From positions 15,999,194 to 16,063,193 of the forward strand of contig OY759263.1 in NCBI GenBank assembly GCA_963662155.1: DNA of 64,000 nucleotides, read 5' to 3'. The notes below the pieces were generated by a model. The model was not told where the DNA came from. It worked only from the letters and a program-made list of their open reading frames with translations, and ran no database searches. Shown in pieces: positions 23,745 through 35,627 of this stretch; position 1 is the stretch's first letter; each line of letters opens with the position of its first letter. This stretch comes from Lamellibrachia columna (lineage: Eukaryota > Annelida > Polychaeta > Sabellida > Siboglinidae). The position numbers and the translations under genes are program-made.

Positions 23745-24925
23745 CAACGATTGTTATAGTACAAAATGGCTACCTGCTCCCTCACATACTGGTGTCTTAC
23801 CCCCTAATTTTTTACAAATTTCCATTTTGGCATCCAATCTGTACCATGCCATTCGTGATTGCTACTGCTGTCTGCCTTTTTCCAAGCAAGATGCTCACGT
23901 TTTCTATCAATCTGTGCCTATGGGAATGATTATATATTCTGTAAAGGTGGGTTGGAAAGGTGGTAAAGGTGGAGCTGAGGTGGTGGAAGTGGAAAAGCTA
24001 AGGCAGCTCATTGTGGTAATGGTGGAAAGGGAACAGGTGGGTATCACAGAATTTTATTTTACATCCGTGTTTTAATTTGTATTGATAATATGCATCAATG
24101 TTGTTAAATTATTACAATTTATCATACAGCTTGCACTGTCATTTTTCACATCTTCACAAAAGTTATAACAAATTCAGATACCACTGCGATATTCAATGGA
24201 CAACACTTGTTCGGTTACTCTGTTTGAAGTCACTTCTTTCGCTGTCACGTTGTTATCTTATTTACTTTATTGATAAAACATTTTAGAAAGGCATAGAATA
24301 AATATGGTTACAAATCATCCTTAGAATAAAAGTTGTGGTCACATTGCATAAAGGCAAGACTCAGAACAATGCTAGAAATAAATATGGGCAGATGCTAGAA
24401 TCAATAGTTTTCCCATACTCCAGTTAAGTTAAAACTTAATTCCTTTCGATATATAGAATCAGCAATTTATGGTTTATATTGTTCGTGAAGCTCCAGTTAC
24501 CCAGTTTGTTATATTTATCAGGATTGAGTATTTTAGTGAACATTTGCTAGATTATTTGCTGAATAATCGGATTACGGATAAGATGAAACATGGTCGAGTG
24601 CAAAACTCACACAAAACTCCCACCTCCAATGGCATCTTGGGATTTAAATGTGACATAGAAACGCTGAGTAGCGTCTTGAAATATGATTTCATTGGTTAAG
24701 ATACAAATCAACCAGATTTGGTTTTAGCGCCGGGAACGAATTTAAATGTTATTCGGAGTTCTGGTTTAAGTGTGTGATGATGTGTTACAGCTGTTTTTGT
24801 AAGCTGATCTTTTGGCAACTATGTGGAAACTTAGAATATTAATTGCTAGTGAAGAAAGGAGGAAATAATCCTTGTAATGAATCTGGTTGTATAATTTGTT
24901 TGATAAGTTCACCGGAGCTGAATAA
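23745..24925 (+). repeat. Dispersed ~1.1-kb repeat, copy 1 (inverted partner at 51.6-52.8 kb)
   Basis: Nearly the whole stretch aligns to the reverse complement of 51570-52825. Shared blocks include 'caatctgtgcctatgggaat', 'aaatatggttacaaatcatc', 'gcgccgggaacgaatttaaa' and 'ccttgtaatgaatctggttg'. No plausible protein. The class is unknown; it could be a LTR or a large non-autonomous DNA element. Confidence 0.75.
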
Positions 24926-24984
24926 AACTACACCAACTGTCATGTTAGATCAATGCCAACATGTTATTTGATTGACGTCCACTC

Positions 24985-25135
24985 AAAGTAGCAGTAGGAT
25001 CTTCCAGCATAAAACAACTGTTTACCTTCAGAATGTTCTTTGTCTTCTCAATCTTGAGGTACAACTTCATGTGGACAACATTTAATATGTTGGCTTCTTT
25101 CAGAAGATTCACAATGCCTTCTTTTATTGAAAATT
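24985..25135 (-). pseudogene. Short LINE reverse-transcriptase fragment
   Basis: Minus-strand translation includes LLKEANILNV and KLYLKIEKTKNIL. These resemble the segment after the catalytic box in LINE reverse transcriptases, where a G/K-L-x-L-N-x-x-K-T-K motif is typical. It is too short to classify. Confidence 0.4.
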
Positions 25136-25486
25136 AACAAAATACACATGTGCATGTTGCTGACACATATCTAATAAGATTTAACCAAATTTCCATCCAA
25201 AGCAACAGACAAAGGGCAGATGGATAAGGAATCCCTAAAAATTGTCATCTAAGTGTGGACATTCTTGGCAGATATCTGTGAAATTTGTTTGTATAGTTAC
25301 TATTGACACTTTTGGCACTTCCACAATCAGAAGATCATTTGTTTAATTAATTTATTGTCCTCTGTGATATCAAAAGGGATCAGTGATATATTAAGAAGTA
25401 TCTATTCGAGTGATATGATTACTAAATTAATTTTGCTGTAAAATCACTCACAGAAATCCTGAAATTTAGAGTCCACATTTAGAGTA

Positions 25487-25510
25487 CCTTAACCACTCGG
25501 CCACGGCTGC
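25487..25510 (-). repeat. tRNA-Ser-like 5' half (SINE head remnant)
   Basis: Reverse complement reads GCAGCCGTGGCCGAGTGG then TTAAGG, matching the acceptor/D-arm half and A box of eukaryotic tRNA-Ser. No anticodon arm or 3' half follows, so this is a fragment and not a tRNA gene. It abuts the start of the KCTD3-like duplicated module. Confidence 0.5.
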
Positions 25511-27352
25511 CCCCATCTGGACAATATCCTATCATTTAATCCATGGACACTATTCCGGAAATACTGTTCATCAGACAAAATATATCCTGGATATTGTTCT
25601 TCTACTGCATTATATACAGAATGTCTGCAAATTGTCAAATTTCTGAGGTTTATTTTGACTGTCTTTGGAGACGTATAATTGAATTACGGTTAGTAATTTA
25701 TTATTCAAGCAGTCACATCAGTCAAAAATACAATTTGCTGGCCCAGTAATTTGAGTAAATAAAAAATTTAAGGTGGCTCGTCGAATTTGACTATTCAAGC
25801 TTTACATACATGTGTTTCATAACCCTATTGTCTTATCAACTTATGGTCCTATTACATACCATAATTTTGTCTATCCATTATACACTTTTGACTGGTCAAT
25901 GTATGTATAATTAATATAATTTGTATTTACGAATATAAAAATTATTAGAATTTACAATTTTTTCTTAAATAAAAGCATTCTTCTTTACATAACAGGCGGG
26001 TCCAGACTAACAACAAAGAGGTACCCAGTTTTCCAATAAAACACCAAGAATAGCAACTATAGTTATCCATATTTACACACAGACAGCACTTTATAGAAAA
26101 CAGCACAAAGGAAGGTATATACAACATTTTATCTGTTTTATTACGTAACACAACATATACTAATTTACTTAAATATCTAATGCTTGTAATTCAAGATCCT
26201 CTCAATGTGACTTACCAAAGCCGTTACTGTGGATATACTGAAGGTGTGGTTCAACTCTATGGAGATGACCTTGAATGATGCCAAGGGCATCAAGCCAGGC
26301 TGTGTGCTGATCATATCAAGGAAATTAGCTGTGTCCTAACATTATCCATCCAGACTAATATGACTTTAGCTATAATCATAATCAATGCTTCAATTTGGAT
26401 TACTTGAAAAGAAAACCAAGCTTTTACTTGTATATTTTATATAACTGTGGATGTCAGAGTATATGTAATTGATGGCCCACTAAAAATCAACCCATCAATG
26501 TGGCATGGTCACCATCATGAAATAAAGCGTTTCCAAGTATATTTGAATATTTTCCAAAGAAATATACTTGAGAATTTGACCTACCAGAGACGAGATGCTT
26601 CGTTGACAACATCACCTTGGTGATAGGAATGGTGTGTACAGAGAACGTCTGGAAGAGCTGTGGGCCCTGTCCAGCTGACTCTGGGTGCTGCAAAATCGCC
26701 TGCGCAGCTCCCAAAATTGTCCAGTAGGCTATCTCAATCCATTTCCCACTCAGGGCTGAAGACAGTCAGGCAATGTACAATACCAAAACAGCCCTGCTTC
26801 AAAGGAGCAACTTGCACATTAGCGTAAAAAATATAATCAACACATCTAAATGAGACGTTAGTCTTAAGTGTAGTTTCTATAAATTAGTCAGTATTTATAA
26901 ATTTTAGTTCTAACATTCTAGTCAAATTTAGCAAGCAGGGAGACTCACCTGTTGTGGGGATGAGAAAGACACCTAGGGCTGTGAAACGGTTCCTACTATG
27001 GTATATGTCTTTCTCACGCAGCGGGAACTTCTGAATGTCTGTAGGTAGGATGCAGAAACAACAACACTCAATCAACGTTATTTTTCAATGTCTGCATACA
27101 CATAATCTGTGTACTCTATCTAACCTATAAATAAGTTTATGTTGGTCTGTCTGTTGTGTCCTATTCACGGACGTGTTTTTGGGTCAATCTAGATGAAACT
27201 CTACAAGGTGACCCAGGAGCCCCTACTGACGAACATGGAGGGTCAGATGGGGAACCGTCCATATGGGCCCCCGGGGTGGGGATTAAATTTTTAAAAAGGC
27301 TTTATTTTGTTTTCTATGTCATCATAAAGATAACAATTATGGCTGCCTTTTT

Positions 27353-27598
27353 TCATCTCGATACCAGCATTACACCAACTACTGTCCTATCAGTACACCA
27401 GCTTATACTAACTATGTGGCCATGATGAGAGTCCTTGTTGACCACCACTGTCTCCGGGCCTGGGAAGCTTTGGTGGATTCTGATCCGTTCAGCCTTGTCC
27501 TCGGATTCTCGTCCACCCAACGGGCTTTCTGCATCCACTAGCACCATACCTGCTAAAATCAAACATCTTCTTCCTTGTAATGTGGCCAAAGTACCCAA
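27353..27598 (-). other. Unassigned 81-codon open frame inside KCTD3-like copy A1
   Basis: Open frame starting MGTLATLQGRRC and containing PETVVVNKDSHHGHIVSIS. The same frame, nearly identical, is in copy B at 39681-39926. It lies between two WD40 exons, so it is intronic in the ancestral gene. It is probably part of an old transposable element. Open status in both copies reflects recent duplication and does not show coding function. Confidence 0.35.
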
Positions 27599-28124
27599 GC
27601 TTTCTTTTCGTCACTGTTCTCAATAGTCAACAATTGTTTTCGATTTTACTTACATAGTCATTTCTTTTCATACCAGCTAATAACCAACAACCTTCTATAG
27701 CATTGCACCTCAAGAGCGGCAACGCGTTTTTTTGCCTGCCCTTTTCAAAGTCTTACACCACCTACCTACGTAGCATATCAATCTGTTGTTACCACCAAGG
27801 AATAGATAATGACCCAACCGTGTCATATCTTGTCACTGGAACAATGTCCTTTACCTACAACAGAACAGTAATATGTGCAGTCTTTGCACATTTCTGCCGG
27901 TTTGATACATTTCCTCTGCAGAAGCTGAATGAATGATACGTCATTCCACAAAGAGCACAACATGTACTAGTGTTTACATCAATTCTGGTTATGTAATGGT
28001 TAATAAAAGAACAGTTTAACTAACAAATTATCTTGGACGGATATAACACAGATGTTATTAATATGTTCTGACTTTCTAGTGTAAAAATAGCATGCAAACT
28101 GGGTTTTGTTTATCTGACTTACTT

Positions 28125-28585
28125 GCCAGTTCTGTGTCATGGCATGCGACACCAAAACCTAGCCTGCCTTGCTGAGAACAGCCACCATGAGATAATTTCC
28201 TGCCAGTTTTGTGTCATGGCATGCCACACCCCAACCTTGCCTCTCCTTCTGAGTACAGCCACCTTGATAGAATTACCTGCCAATTTTGTGTCATGGCATA
28301 AAACACCCCGACTTTTCCTGTCTTAATGAGTACAACCACCGGGAGAGAATTACCTGCCAGTTCTGCGCCATGGCATGCCTCACAACGACCTTGCCTCTCC
28401 TACTGAATACAGCCACCATGAGCGAATTACCTGCCAGTTCTGTGCCATGGCATGCCACACCCCGACTTTGCCTGTCCTACTGAGCACAGCCACCATGATA
28501 GATTTAACTGCCAGTTCTGTGTCTTGGCGTGCCACACCCATACCTGTCCTGTTCCTGAGAACAAATAAAAGAGTTGTGGTTGGAT
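28125..28585 (-). repeat. KCTD3-like: 77-bp tandem array of a partial WD40 exon with splice donor, 6 copies (A1)
   Basis: Units start at 28125, 28202, 28279, 28356, 28433 and 28510, an exact 77-bp period. On the minus strand each unit encodes variants of LSRTGKVGVWHAMAQNWQ. In most copies a splice donor follows immediately (ctggcag|gtaatt). The last unit abuts a LINE fragment at about 28560. KCTD3 and SHKBP1 have this segment once (TGKVGVW). Because 77 is not a multiple of 3, the copies cannot simply be read through. Confidence 0.85.
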
Positions 28586-29203
28586 CTGGGTTGTTGGAAG
28601 AGTTTCTTGTTAACATCGGTTAGAGGTAAGCAAGTGACCCTTTACTGTTGATCATGGTGATGGCACTAAACAGCAGGAAGATCAGCATGAAGGATGTTCT
28701 CAGGAAGGTGTTGGATGCAAACGATCTGGCCATGATAGCAGACAGCAAACAAGTACTACAGGAAGTGTTGGAGGAATGGAAGGGGGTGTTCAAGAAGCAT
28801 GGACTGAAAATGAGCCGGGAGAAGACAGAAGTAATGTGGGCTGGACATCAGAGAGAAGACTTGAACATTAGTTTGGATGGTAATGAAATCAACTAAGTGG
28901 ATGACTTTGTGTACCTTGGAGGAAGGGTTAATGAGGGTGGATATTCAGAGGTAGAAGTGCCATGTAGGATACAACAAGGAGCAAATGCTAGGGGAAAGGT
29001 AGAGGGAATCATGTTGGACAGAAACATTTGAAAAAGCTGAAAAGGAAAGTCCTGAGAGCTTGAGAGCTAAGACGGAAGGAATGCGTGAGGTGGGATATGA
29101 GAAGATCTGGGGAGGATGAAAGATGGAGAGGGGGCAGCCGATAGAAAAGTATGGAAAGAAACAATAGAAAGAGTGGCTCGACAATATTTTACCTGACACC
29201 GCG
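28560..29203 (+). pseudogene. Non-LTR retrotransposon reverse-transcriptase fragment (A1)
   Basis: Translation contains RVVVGSGLLEEF, MALNSRKISMKDVLRKVL, the degraded catalytic box D-A-N-D and EKTEVMWAGHQ, then a stop. The canonical box is Y-A-D-D. The related copy at 41.0 kb has Y-A-N-D and that at 34.5 kb keeps Y-A-D-D. Homology with the copy-B version ends near 29203 ('ttttacctgac'). Confidence 0.8.
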
Positions 29204-29574
29204 TGCGACACAAGTGTTGACTTCGTACCAGGATACACGTGTGTAACAAACACTGATACGCAGACACGCTCCCCTGCCGACGTTTAATAAAAGCCACATG
29301 ACGTGATATGAGCTGGTACGCGCATTGAGCTATAGAGGCCTATGTTGCAACATTTGTTTTTGCGCGGTTTATTATTCTACTTTTCGTACTAGTGTTAGCA
29401 GTAAGATGCGCGCATGAGGAAGCTACAGCGTGGTTCGAACAATGGCCATATTAAATATTGCTAAACACTTGTACTTGTCTGCATTAACAAACAAACGTCA
29501 TATCTCCCTCCCGCGCTGCCTCCTCTCCCTTCCTCGCTTCTTCTCTGACCCTTCTCCTTCTCTCCCATCGAATG

Positions 29575-29862
29575 GGGCGTGATAACGTTCCAGATAGAAT
29601 GTCAGGCTCCCAGTTGTGAAAACCCTAGCTTGAACCGTCTTGCTGCCATTTCGAAGCTTTGGCAATTTGTTTCACCGAACGTTGCCACAGCTCATTCGTT
29701 TGTATGAGTACCTGGCTATATGCAGTGGTGATTATACGTACGAATGGTCTTCGAGCAGTAACTGCAGCATGACTGAGTGCTTCCTAGAGAAGTCGAGATG
29801 GAGTTGGAATGAACAGGTGTGCTAGGGGGTGAAGTGTAAAACACTTTGAACACTGAACGTAC
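29575..29862 (+). repeat. tRNA-derived SINE
   Basis: The diverged head (cagatagaatgtcaggctcc) and B box (agcttgaaccgt) are followed by the standard body (ttcgaagctttggcaatttg, then 'gttggaatgaacaggt') and 'gtgaagtgtaaaacactttg'. The tail is truncated. Confidence 0.8.
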
Positions 29863-32075
29863 ACTAACTGATGCGTACTATTATTTTTGTGTGTAACCAT
29901 GTTGAGAAAATTGCTGTAAACAGAACGATTACGTATCCTCAATAGAACAACACGCATGTGTCGATACAATTAGGATACCAGAATAATTGCGACATAGAAA
30001 TTGCGCTTCTAAGTGAGGATTACAACGTCATTCAGGGCGTTGACAGGTGTCAAGGCGTGGTGCTGCAAAAGATTATCTGATGCAAACAGGACAACGCCGT
30101 CCGAGCGCATGGACAATGCCTGTCGTGATTCGTTGATTACCTCCGCCAGCACAGACAACAGACCACAATGGTTCATTCCTGTTTACCAGCCAGCATGCGG
30201 GGAGTTCTTGCATTTAGCGTGTCTTATATAGCAATCCATGCGAAGTTGGTGATTCTTCTTCCAAAAATTCGTATACGGTGTACGGCTTACCATGACTGAA
30301 GAATGATCAATTGGAGAAATATGGAGGAGTGTGCAAGATAGCATTTCGTGTGCTACATCCGTGTTGGCGTGCATGTTATCTGCTTCAACATACATTGTAT
30401 ATCAATAGCACACGCTGCGTGCTTCCTGTGGTGTTCTCTGTAAAAGCTGGTCTCATCTAGGTAGGTAGAAATGCATTGCGTTGACAGCCAGTCAGACGAA
30501 ATTGGTGAAGAAAGAGATGATTCGAGACAGCTACTAACAAAAGGTGCATTATAAACAGGGACTTTATGACCTACCAGAATGCGGAAGGTTTGTGTATAAA
30601 CATTATTTGGCTTTGTAGATAAATAATATCTATACTACGGAGTACGCATATTTGATATGGTATTAATTCTGATACATATTTTATTCATTCTACAAACGAT
30701 TGATAATTTCATATGGAGTTTTGAATAATGTATTGGGACAGATTACTTATTCGTGACAACTATGTTTTTCTGCTTCTGATGCAACTCATGACTGTGTATT
30801 AGTCGCACGAAAATTTGGCTAGACTGTTGCTGGCAAGGAGACGAGACACTTTCTAGGCGTTTTGGCTTATTGTTGGCTAACGTAACAGTTATGTGCATTT
30901 GTTCAACAAAGTAACGGCGGTGGGAATTGCTAGATGCATAGATAATAAACAGACATACCAGTTATCACAACTGTTCGATGATACTATTGCCAATATAATA
31001 AACCTTTTCCACTTGGAGTGTGTTGTATTCCTAAGACAGGGTTTTGTAGGGTTGTTGATATCAATTACACGGCCAATGTTCTAGTAGACGCCATGTTAGA
31101 GTGATCACTTCCGGCGCATGCGCATAATTTTCACCACTAGATCTGCATAATTCAATATCAATAACATAGACTAGTAATATTATTTATGCATGTTATACAC
31201 TTTGCTGCATTACAACATGAACTATGCCATATAAGAAACATTCTAATTAACTAAATTGTTTAATTAGTAGTTGTTATATCAGTTAAATGTAAAATTAACC
31301 TGTTTCAAGAGTTCACACCACAAATTCACCTAAAAAGGGTGTACCTACTATATAAACGGGTAGACGTGTTGTCATGAGAGGTTGAAAGCTCAACATATAG
31401 GGATTGTCAGTAGTTTGGGTGGAGAACTACAGAATGGTCTGGGGGCCGACAAATCTCTCCCCTGAGAGCTGCTCGATAAGCAACCATAAGAGACTCGGTG
31501 ACTGTGGATTGGTCTCTCCACCGACCGATAGGAGGTGCAACCAAATGGCAGATAATGCTAAGTGTCACTCACGTCATTGGACTCTTATTTTTTAAACAAA
31601 AGAACATCGATCATTACATATTCAGGTTATTACTCTCGAGTCGCATTAGTTGGTCAATCGGCATCAGTTTTATTGTCATCGTAGCAAACGTCTGTCAATC
31701 CGTAATCAATTACATGTAAATTATTACGTTGATGTACTTCCTTGCATTTTAGTAAATCAATGCTTTCATTATATCACTCTACGTCACTCCCAAAACAAAA
31801 AGGCTATATAATATTAGTGTTTTATGGCACTCCAGCACACATGCAAATTTGTTCTCTTCGAAGAACAGCCAGGTGACACTGTTAAGCTAATGCTTTCCAC
31901 ACGTTTTGATTTTACTGTGCTTCTCTACATGCAATCTAAAGTCTGACACATAAGGAAACGTCTTGCAACATATTGTGCACACCTAATAGACATGCACAAT
32001 TTACCCCACCAATAATAACTAACTCGGATTTACTTGCATTTAACTTTAATGTGGTCTCTGTCATCCAATGGAAGA
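29863..32075. other. No gene recognised
   Basis: No supported exon. The stretch around 31330-31600 has a TATA-like 'actatataaacggg' followed by GC-richer sequence, which could be a promoter or a solo LTR. No terminal repeats or ORF support either. Confidence 0.35.
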
Positions 32076-32079
32076 TTTT

Positions 32080-32650
32080 GTGGAGACAATCCCTGAGCTA
32101 GTTTTGGAAGTGATTTGTATCTCATGTAGCCAAAATAGCATAGGTCTGTGATTTATTAGCATACACTTGGTGATCCAAGTTGTGACGTTGGATAACTGAG
32201 CCAGGTAGCGTAGAGAGTGAAACACCCTGAGGAACATTACGTGAAGTAGGGAGCGTAGCTGAGAAACAATTCGCTATCTTCATTCTTTTGTATCTATCAG
32301 GTAAATATTATGAGAACCAGCTCTGTTCCAGATATGCCACACCACATTGACACATTTTTAATAAGTTGTCCTGTGACCAATGGTATCAAATGCGGCAGAT
32401 AGCTTCAGCAAGAAAATGGTCTCCTTCCATACACTTCCTGGACCCACTACCCAGTGAGTAGATCCGCTCAAGTCTGGTCAATAACAGATTTAACACCTAC
32501 ACATGGTTCACTGAATGGTATTAATTCAGTCAACATTTGATCATTTGCTGTGTCGCCAGAACAGTCTGCATTGATTGTCCTTAAACACTTCCAGGAGAAA
32601 CCATGTGGCAATATCTTCATTATGTTGGAACCCCGACTGCAACGGCATTT
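32080..32650 (-). pseudogene. CR1/L2-clade LINE reverse-transcriptase fragment
   Basis: Minus-strand reading gives QSGFQHNEDIATWFLLEVF, then KLSAAFDTIGH, then a Y-L-I-D-T-K-E / V-S-Q-L-R-S-L-like stretch broken by stops and frameshifts. The order QSGF, then LSAAFDTI, is the palm region (motifs 2-3 and A) of CR1/L2-type LINE reverse transcriptases. Confidence 0.7.
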
Positions 32651-33031
32651 TTTAAATAATACAATAAGTTGTAACATTTACATACATTAAATTTAACAAA
32701 GGTAATAATAAATACATTTGTGTGTGGGCGTTTTCACGTACAGGGTACACTTTTGCCAAAATGAACTTTCCCGCATAGTATTGAAATAATTAATGGTGTA
32801 ATATTAATTCAGTCTAAATATATATTCCTTGCTCACTTACCATATGCTTCTGGGAAAATCTCAGCTGATTGATGCACAACAACCAACTCACTTCTTCGTG
32901 GTGATGTCCTACTCACGAGAGATGGAGTCCACAGCTGACCCATTGTGTCTGGAATGATATTAACAGATGTCGTCATTCATCCTCCCAAAGGACAATGTGA
33001 GCGAAAAAATCTGCCACTGTGAGAGATTTAC

Positions 33032-33222
33032 CTACAAGTTCTTTCATTGTATGCCACACCGCGACCTTGCATGTCGTACTGAGTGCAGCAATCATGAGAT
33101 ATTTAATTGCCAGTTCAGTGTCATGGTGTGCCACACCCTGACCTTGCCTGTCCTACTGAGTGCTGCGAGTTGATTGCCAATGAAGAACAGGTTGTTGATG
33201 ACAACATACATATGGAACTTGC
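33032..33222 (-). pseudogene. KCTD3-like: KCTD3-like WD40 exon, full-length plus one extra tandem copy (A2)
   Basis: After an acceptor (ccccttgcag) at 33223 the minus strand encodes KFHMYVVINNLFFIGNQLAA and LSRTGKVRVWHTMTLNWQ. This is the only place in the window where the exon that seeded the 77-bp arrays has its upstream half (LFFIGNQL). It joins in phase to the previous exon type (LVT-R). Its donor is mutated (gcagg to gcaat). A second, degraded partial copy (ALSTTCKVAVWHTM) follows after ~75 bp, with donor gtaaat. Confidence 0.8.
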
Positions 33223-33744
33223 CTGCAAGGGGTGAGAACACTTTTATTCAGTGAAGTAGCACGACGTTTTCACCTTACACTAAGCACAAATTTGAATAAA
33301 ACAGTTGTTTTTGGACCTTCTAAATGGAGATATTTAATCCACATAAAAGTACCTCGGTCTGAATGTATCAGTTTAGTCGACTGGACTAAAAAATTCAATT
33401 CAAATTTATTGTAACTCTATACAATAAGAAGAAATACAAAGCAGAGCGAAGTCCTATCTAATTGCATAAAGTGAACAATAGGGGAAGAACAATATATAAT
33501 GTTGTACTCCCTTTTAGTTTCATCAACTACAGTTTTGAGCTATGGGTGGTTTGGAACAATTGTGTACGGCGAAATAGATTTGTACTTAGCAGAGACTGAA
33601 AACCACATAAAACTGCACGTGCAGTAATGTTACAGGAACTAGTTGCCCACCCAACCGAATTACGTAGTCGTTGTCCACACGCTCTCTTCATTATAGGGGC
33701 ATTGTTAGCATACATTTTTAGCATACTTCAATATAGGGGCTGCC

Positions 33745-35350
33745 TCTGTGAAGGTACAGAGGCAGTATGCGAAAAGAAGGAAGCCTGGAAAGAAATAGAG
33801 AAGAACAAGGAGAGAGGAAATCAACCGGATTCAAGGATATACACATATACGGGCAGGTGAATACAGCGGTAAAGGGAGCTGTTGTTAGGTGAGGAGAGAT
33901 ATGGAAGCAGACGTATATAGCAAACTAGACGAGGATGGTGCAAAGAAGATGATCAAGGATATAAATGGGAAGTTAAGTGACAGATAAAGAGGTAGTGCTG
34001 AAGGTCTGAGAAAGCTACTCCAAGGAGCTACTGAACAAGAAAGGAAATAACAACGATGAGGAATTACCAATGGATGTAGAGGGGAAAGAGAAGTTAACTG
34101 ATATTACGGATACAGAGATGCAAACCGGGATGAAAGGGATGAAGAAGGGAAGAGCACCTGGTACCGATGATATGCATGTGGAAATGGTGATGGCAGCGGG
34201 GGAGAGTGGAATCAGCTGGACAAAGAGGCTGCTGAATAGATGTATGAGGAAAGGTAAAGGACCAGAGGAATGGTGAACATAGCTAATTGTCCCAATATGG
34301 TAGAAGAAGGGATATGTGCAATACCTTGGGAAATACAGAGGCAACACATTTCTAAGTCACATCATATCATGAAGCTGCTAGAGAGGACTCTGGATGGCAA
34401 GATCCGAAAGAGAGTAGAGCAAGAATTATGGGAAGAACAACAGGGATTCAGAAAGGGAAAAGGAGGACTGATGGGATGTTTGCATTAAGACAGCTGGTAG
34501 AGAAGAGGTTTGAGATGCAAGGGAGAATGGCAGTGGGATTTGTGGACCTTCTCAGGAAGATGGTGTATGCAGACGATTTGGCCATAATAGCAGAGAGCAA
34601 ACAAGAACTACAGGAAGTGTTGAAGGAATAGAAGGGGTGTTCAAGAAGCACGGACTGAGAATGAGCCTGGAGAAGACAGAAGTGATGTGGGTTGGACACC
34701 AAAGAGAGGAGCTGACCATCATTTTGGACAGTAAGGAGATCATGCAAGTAGATAGATTTGTTTACCGTGGATGAAAGTTTACGGAGTATGGGCATTCAGA
34801 CGTAGATGTGAGACGTCGCATACAAGCTGGAGCGAATGCTTGGAGAAACGTAGGGGGAGTCATGTTGGACAGAAACGTTTTGAAAAAGCTGAAAGGGAAA
34901 TTCCTGAGTATGCGTGTTACACCGGCATGCCTGTATGATCTGGAGACAGTGGCGTTGACAGAACAGCAACAACCGCTGCTGCAAGTTTGTGAGAACAACT
35001 GGGTTCATCGAATATAAAGAACAAAGAGGGTGGACAAAAGAAGGATGAACGACCTGAGGAAAAAGGTTGGGATTCAATGCAGCCTAACAAGATGATTGTC
35101 GAGAAGCAATGTGAGATGGGCAGGATGGTAAGGATGAATGGAGGCAAACTAGCAAAGAGAGCAGGGGTGAAAATACATCAACAATTCAGGAAAAGGGGGA
35201 GGCCACAGCAAATATAGGAGGACTGTTTGAGGCGGGATATGAGAAGATCGGGGGAAGATGAAAGATGGAGAGAGGGAGCTGCCTTTAGAAAACTATGAAA
35301 AGAAACAACAGAAAGAGTGGCTCGACAATACTTCACCTGGCCCTCAACCC
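33745..35350 (+). pseudogene. Non-LTR retrotransposon ORF2 fragment (A2), longest copy
   Basis: Frames broken by stops contain MKGMKKGRAPGTDDMHVEM (start of the RT fingers), KLLERTLDGKIRKRVEQ, EQQGFRKGKG, the catalytic VYADDLAIIAESK, LEKTEVMWVGHQ and C-terminal LYDLETVALTEQQQ. It ends 'gtggctcgacaatacttcac' as in the sister fragments. Relative to them it lacks the stretch between the FVDL and LRKM motifs. Derived from an RTE/CR1-like LINE; clade uncertain. Confidence 0.82.
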
Positions 35351-35627
35351 TGTACAGCGGTGAACAAGAAGGAAGAGCGCCATTAGCTTGGTAAATAGTT
35401 ATGTTTAATAAATTCAAGGAAGTGGTCAACAACATAAATATTGTATAAACTGCTTATGAAAAACAACATTTCAATACAACGTTTGCAAACTTTTAGCATC
35501 CCTCTACAAACATGGTGTTGTGTGAATATGGTGCACCATTTAGACACCTTGTGCCCATGACAGTGACAAGATTCTCCTCAGAGCCATTTTCTCCTGACAT
35601 GCCTATCTCACTGACTGACCTATCTCT

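Larger units (their letters stand above)
25515..28585 (-). pseudogene. KCTD3-like: KCTD3/SHKBP1-like BTB-WD40 gene fragment, copy A1 (WD40 part)
   Basis: The family (BTB/POZ N-terminus, WD40 body) is recognised by exon translations on the minus strand. Exon 27766-27854: VKDIVPVTRYDTVGS then a frameshift. Exon 26949-27038: KFPLREKDIYHSRNRFTALG, with intact tacag acceptor and gtgagt donor. Exon 26585-26755: [34 protein letters not shown] and [12 protein letters not shown], intact with donor gtaggt. Exon about 26216-26360: MISTQPGLMPLASFK, preceded by degraded coding and followed by a 4-nt deletion, donor gtaagt. Upstream lies the 77-bp exon array (28125-28585). Downstream exons of the family were not found. 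Two intact exons beside frameshifted ones indicate a decayed copy. Confidence 0.8.

Noticed and set aside
28125..28585. 77-bp regular array considered as a CRISPR-like or satellite array
   Set aside because: No unique spacers; each unit codes for a WD40 exon core with a splice donor, so it is a tandemly multiplied exon.
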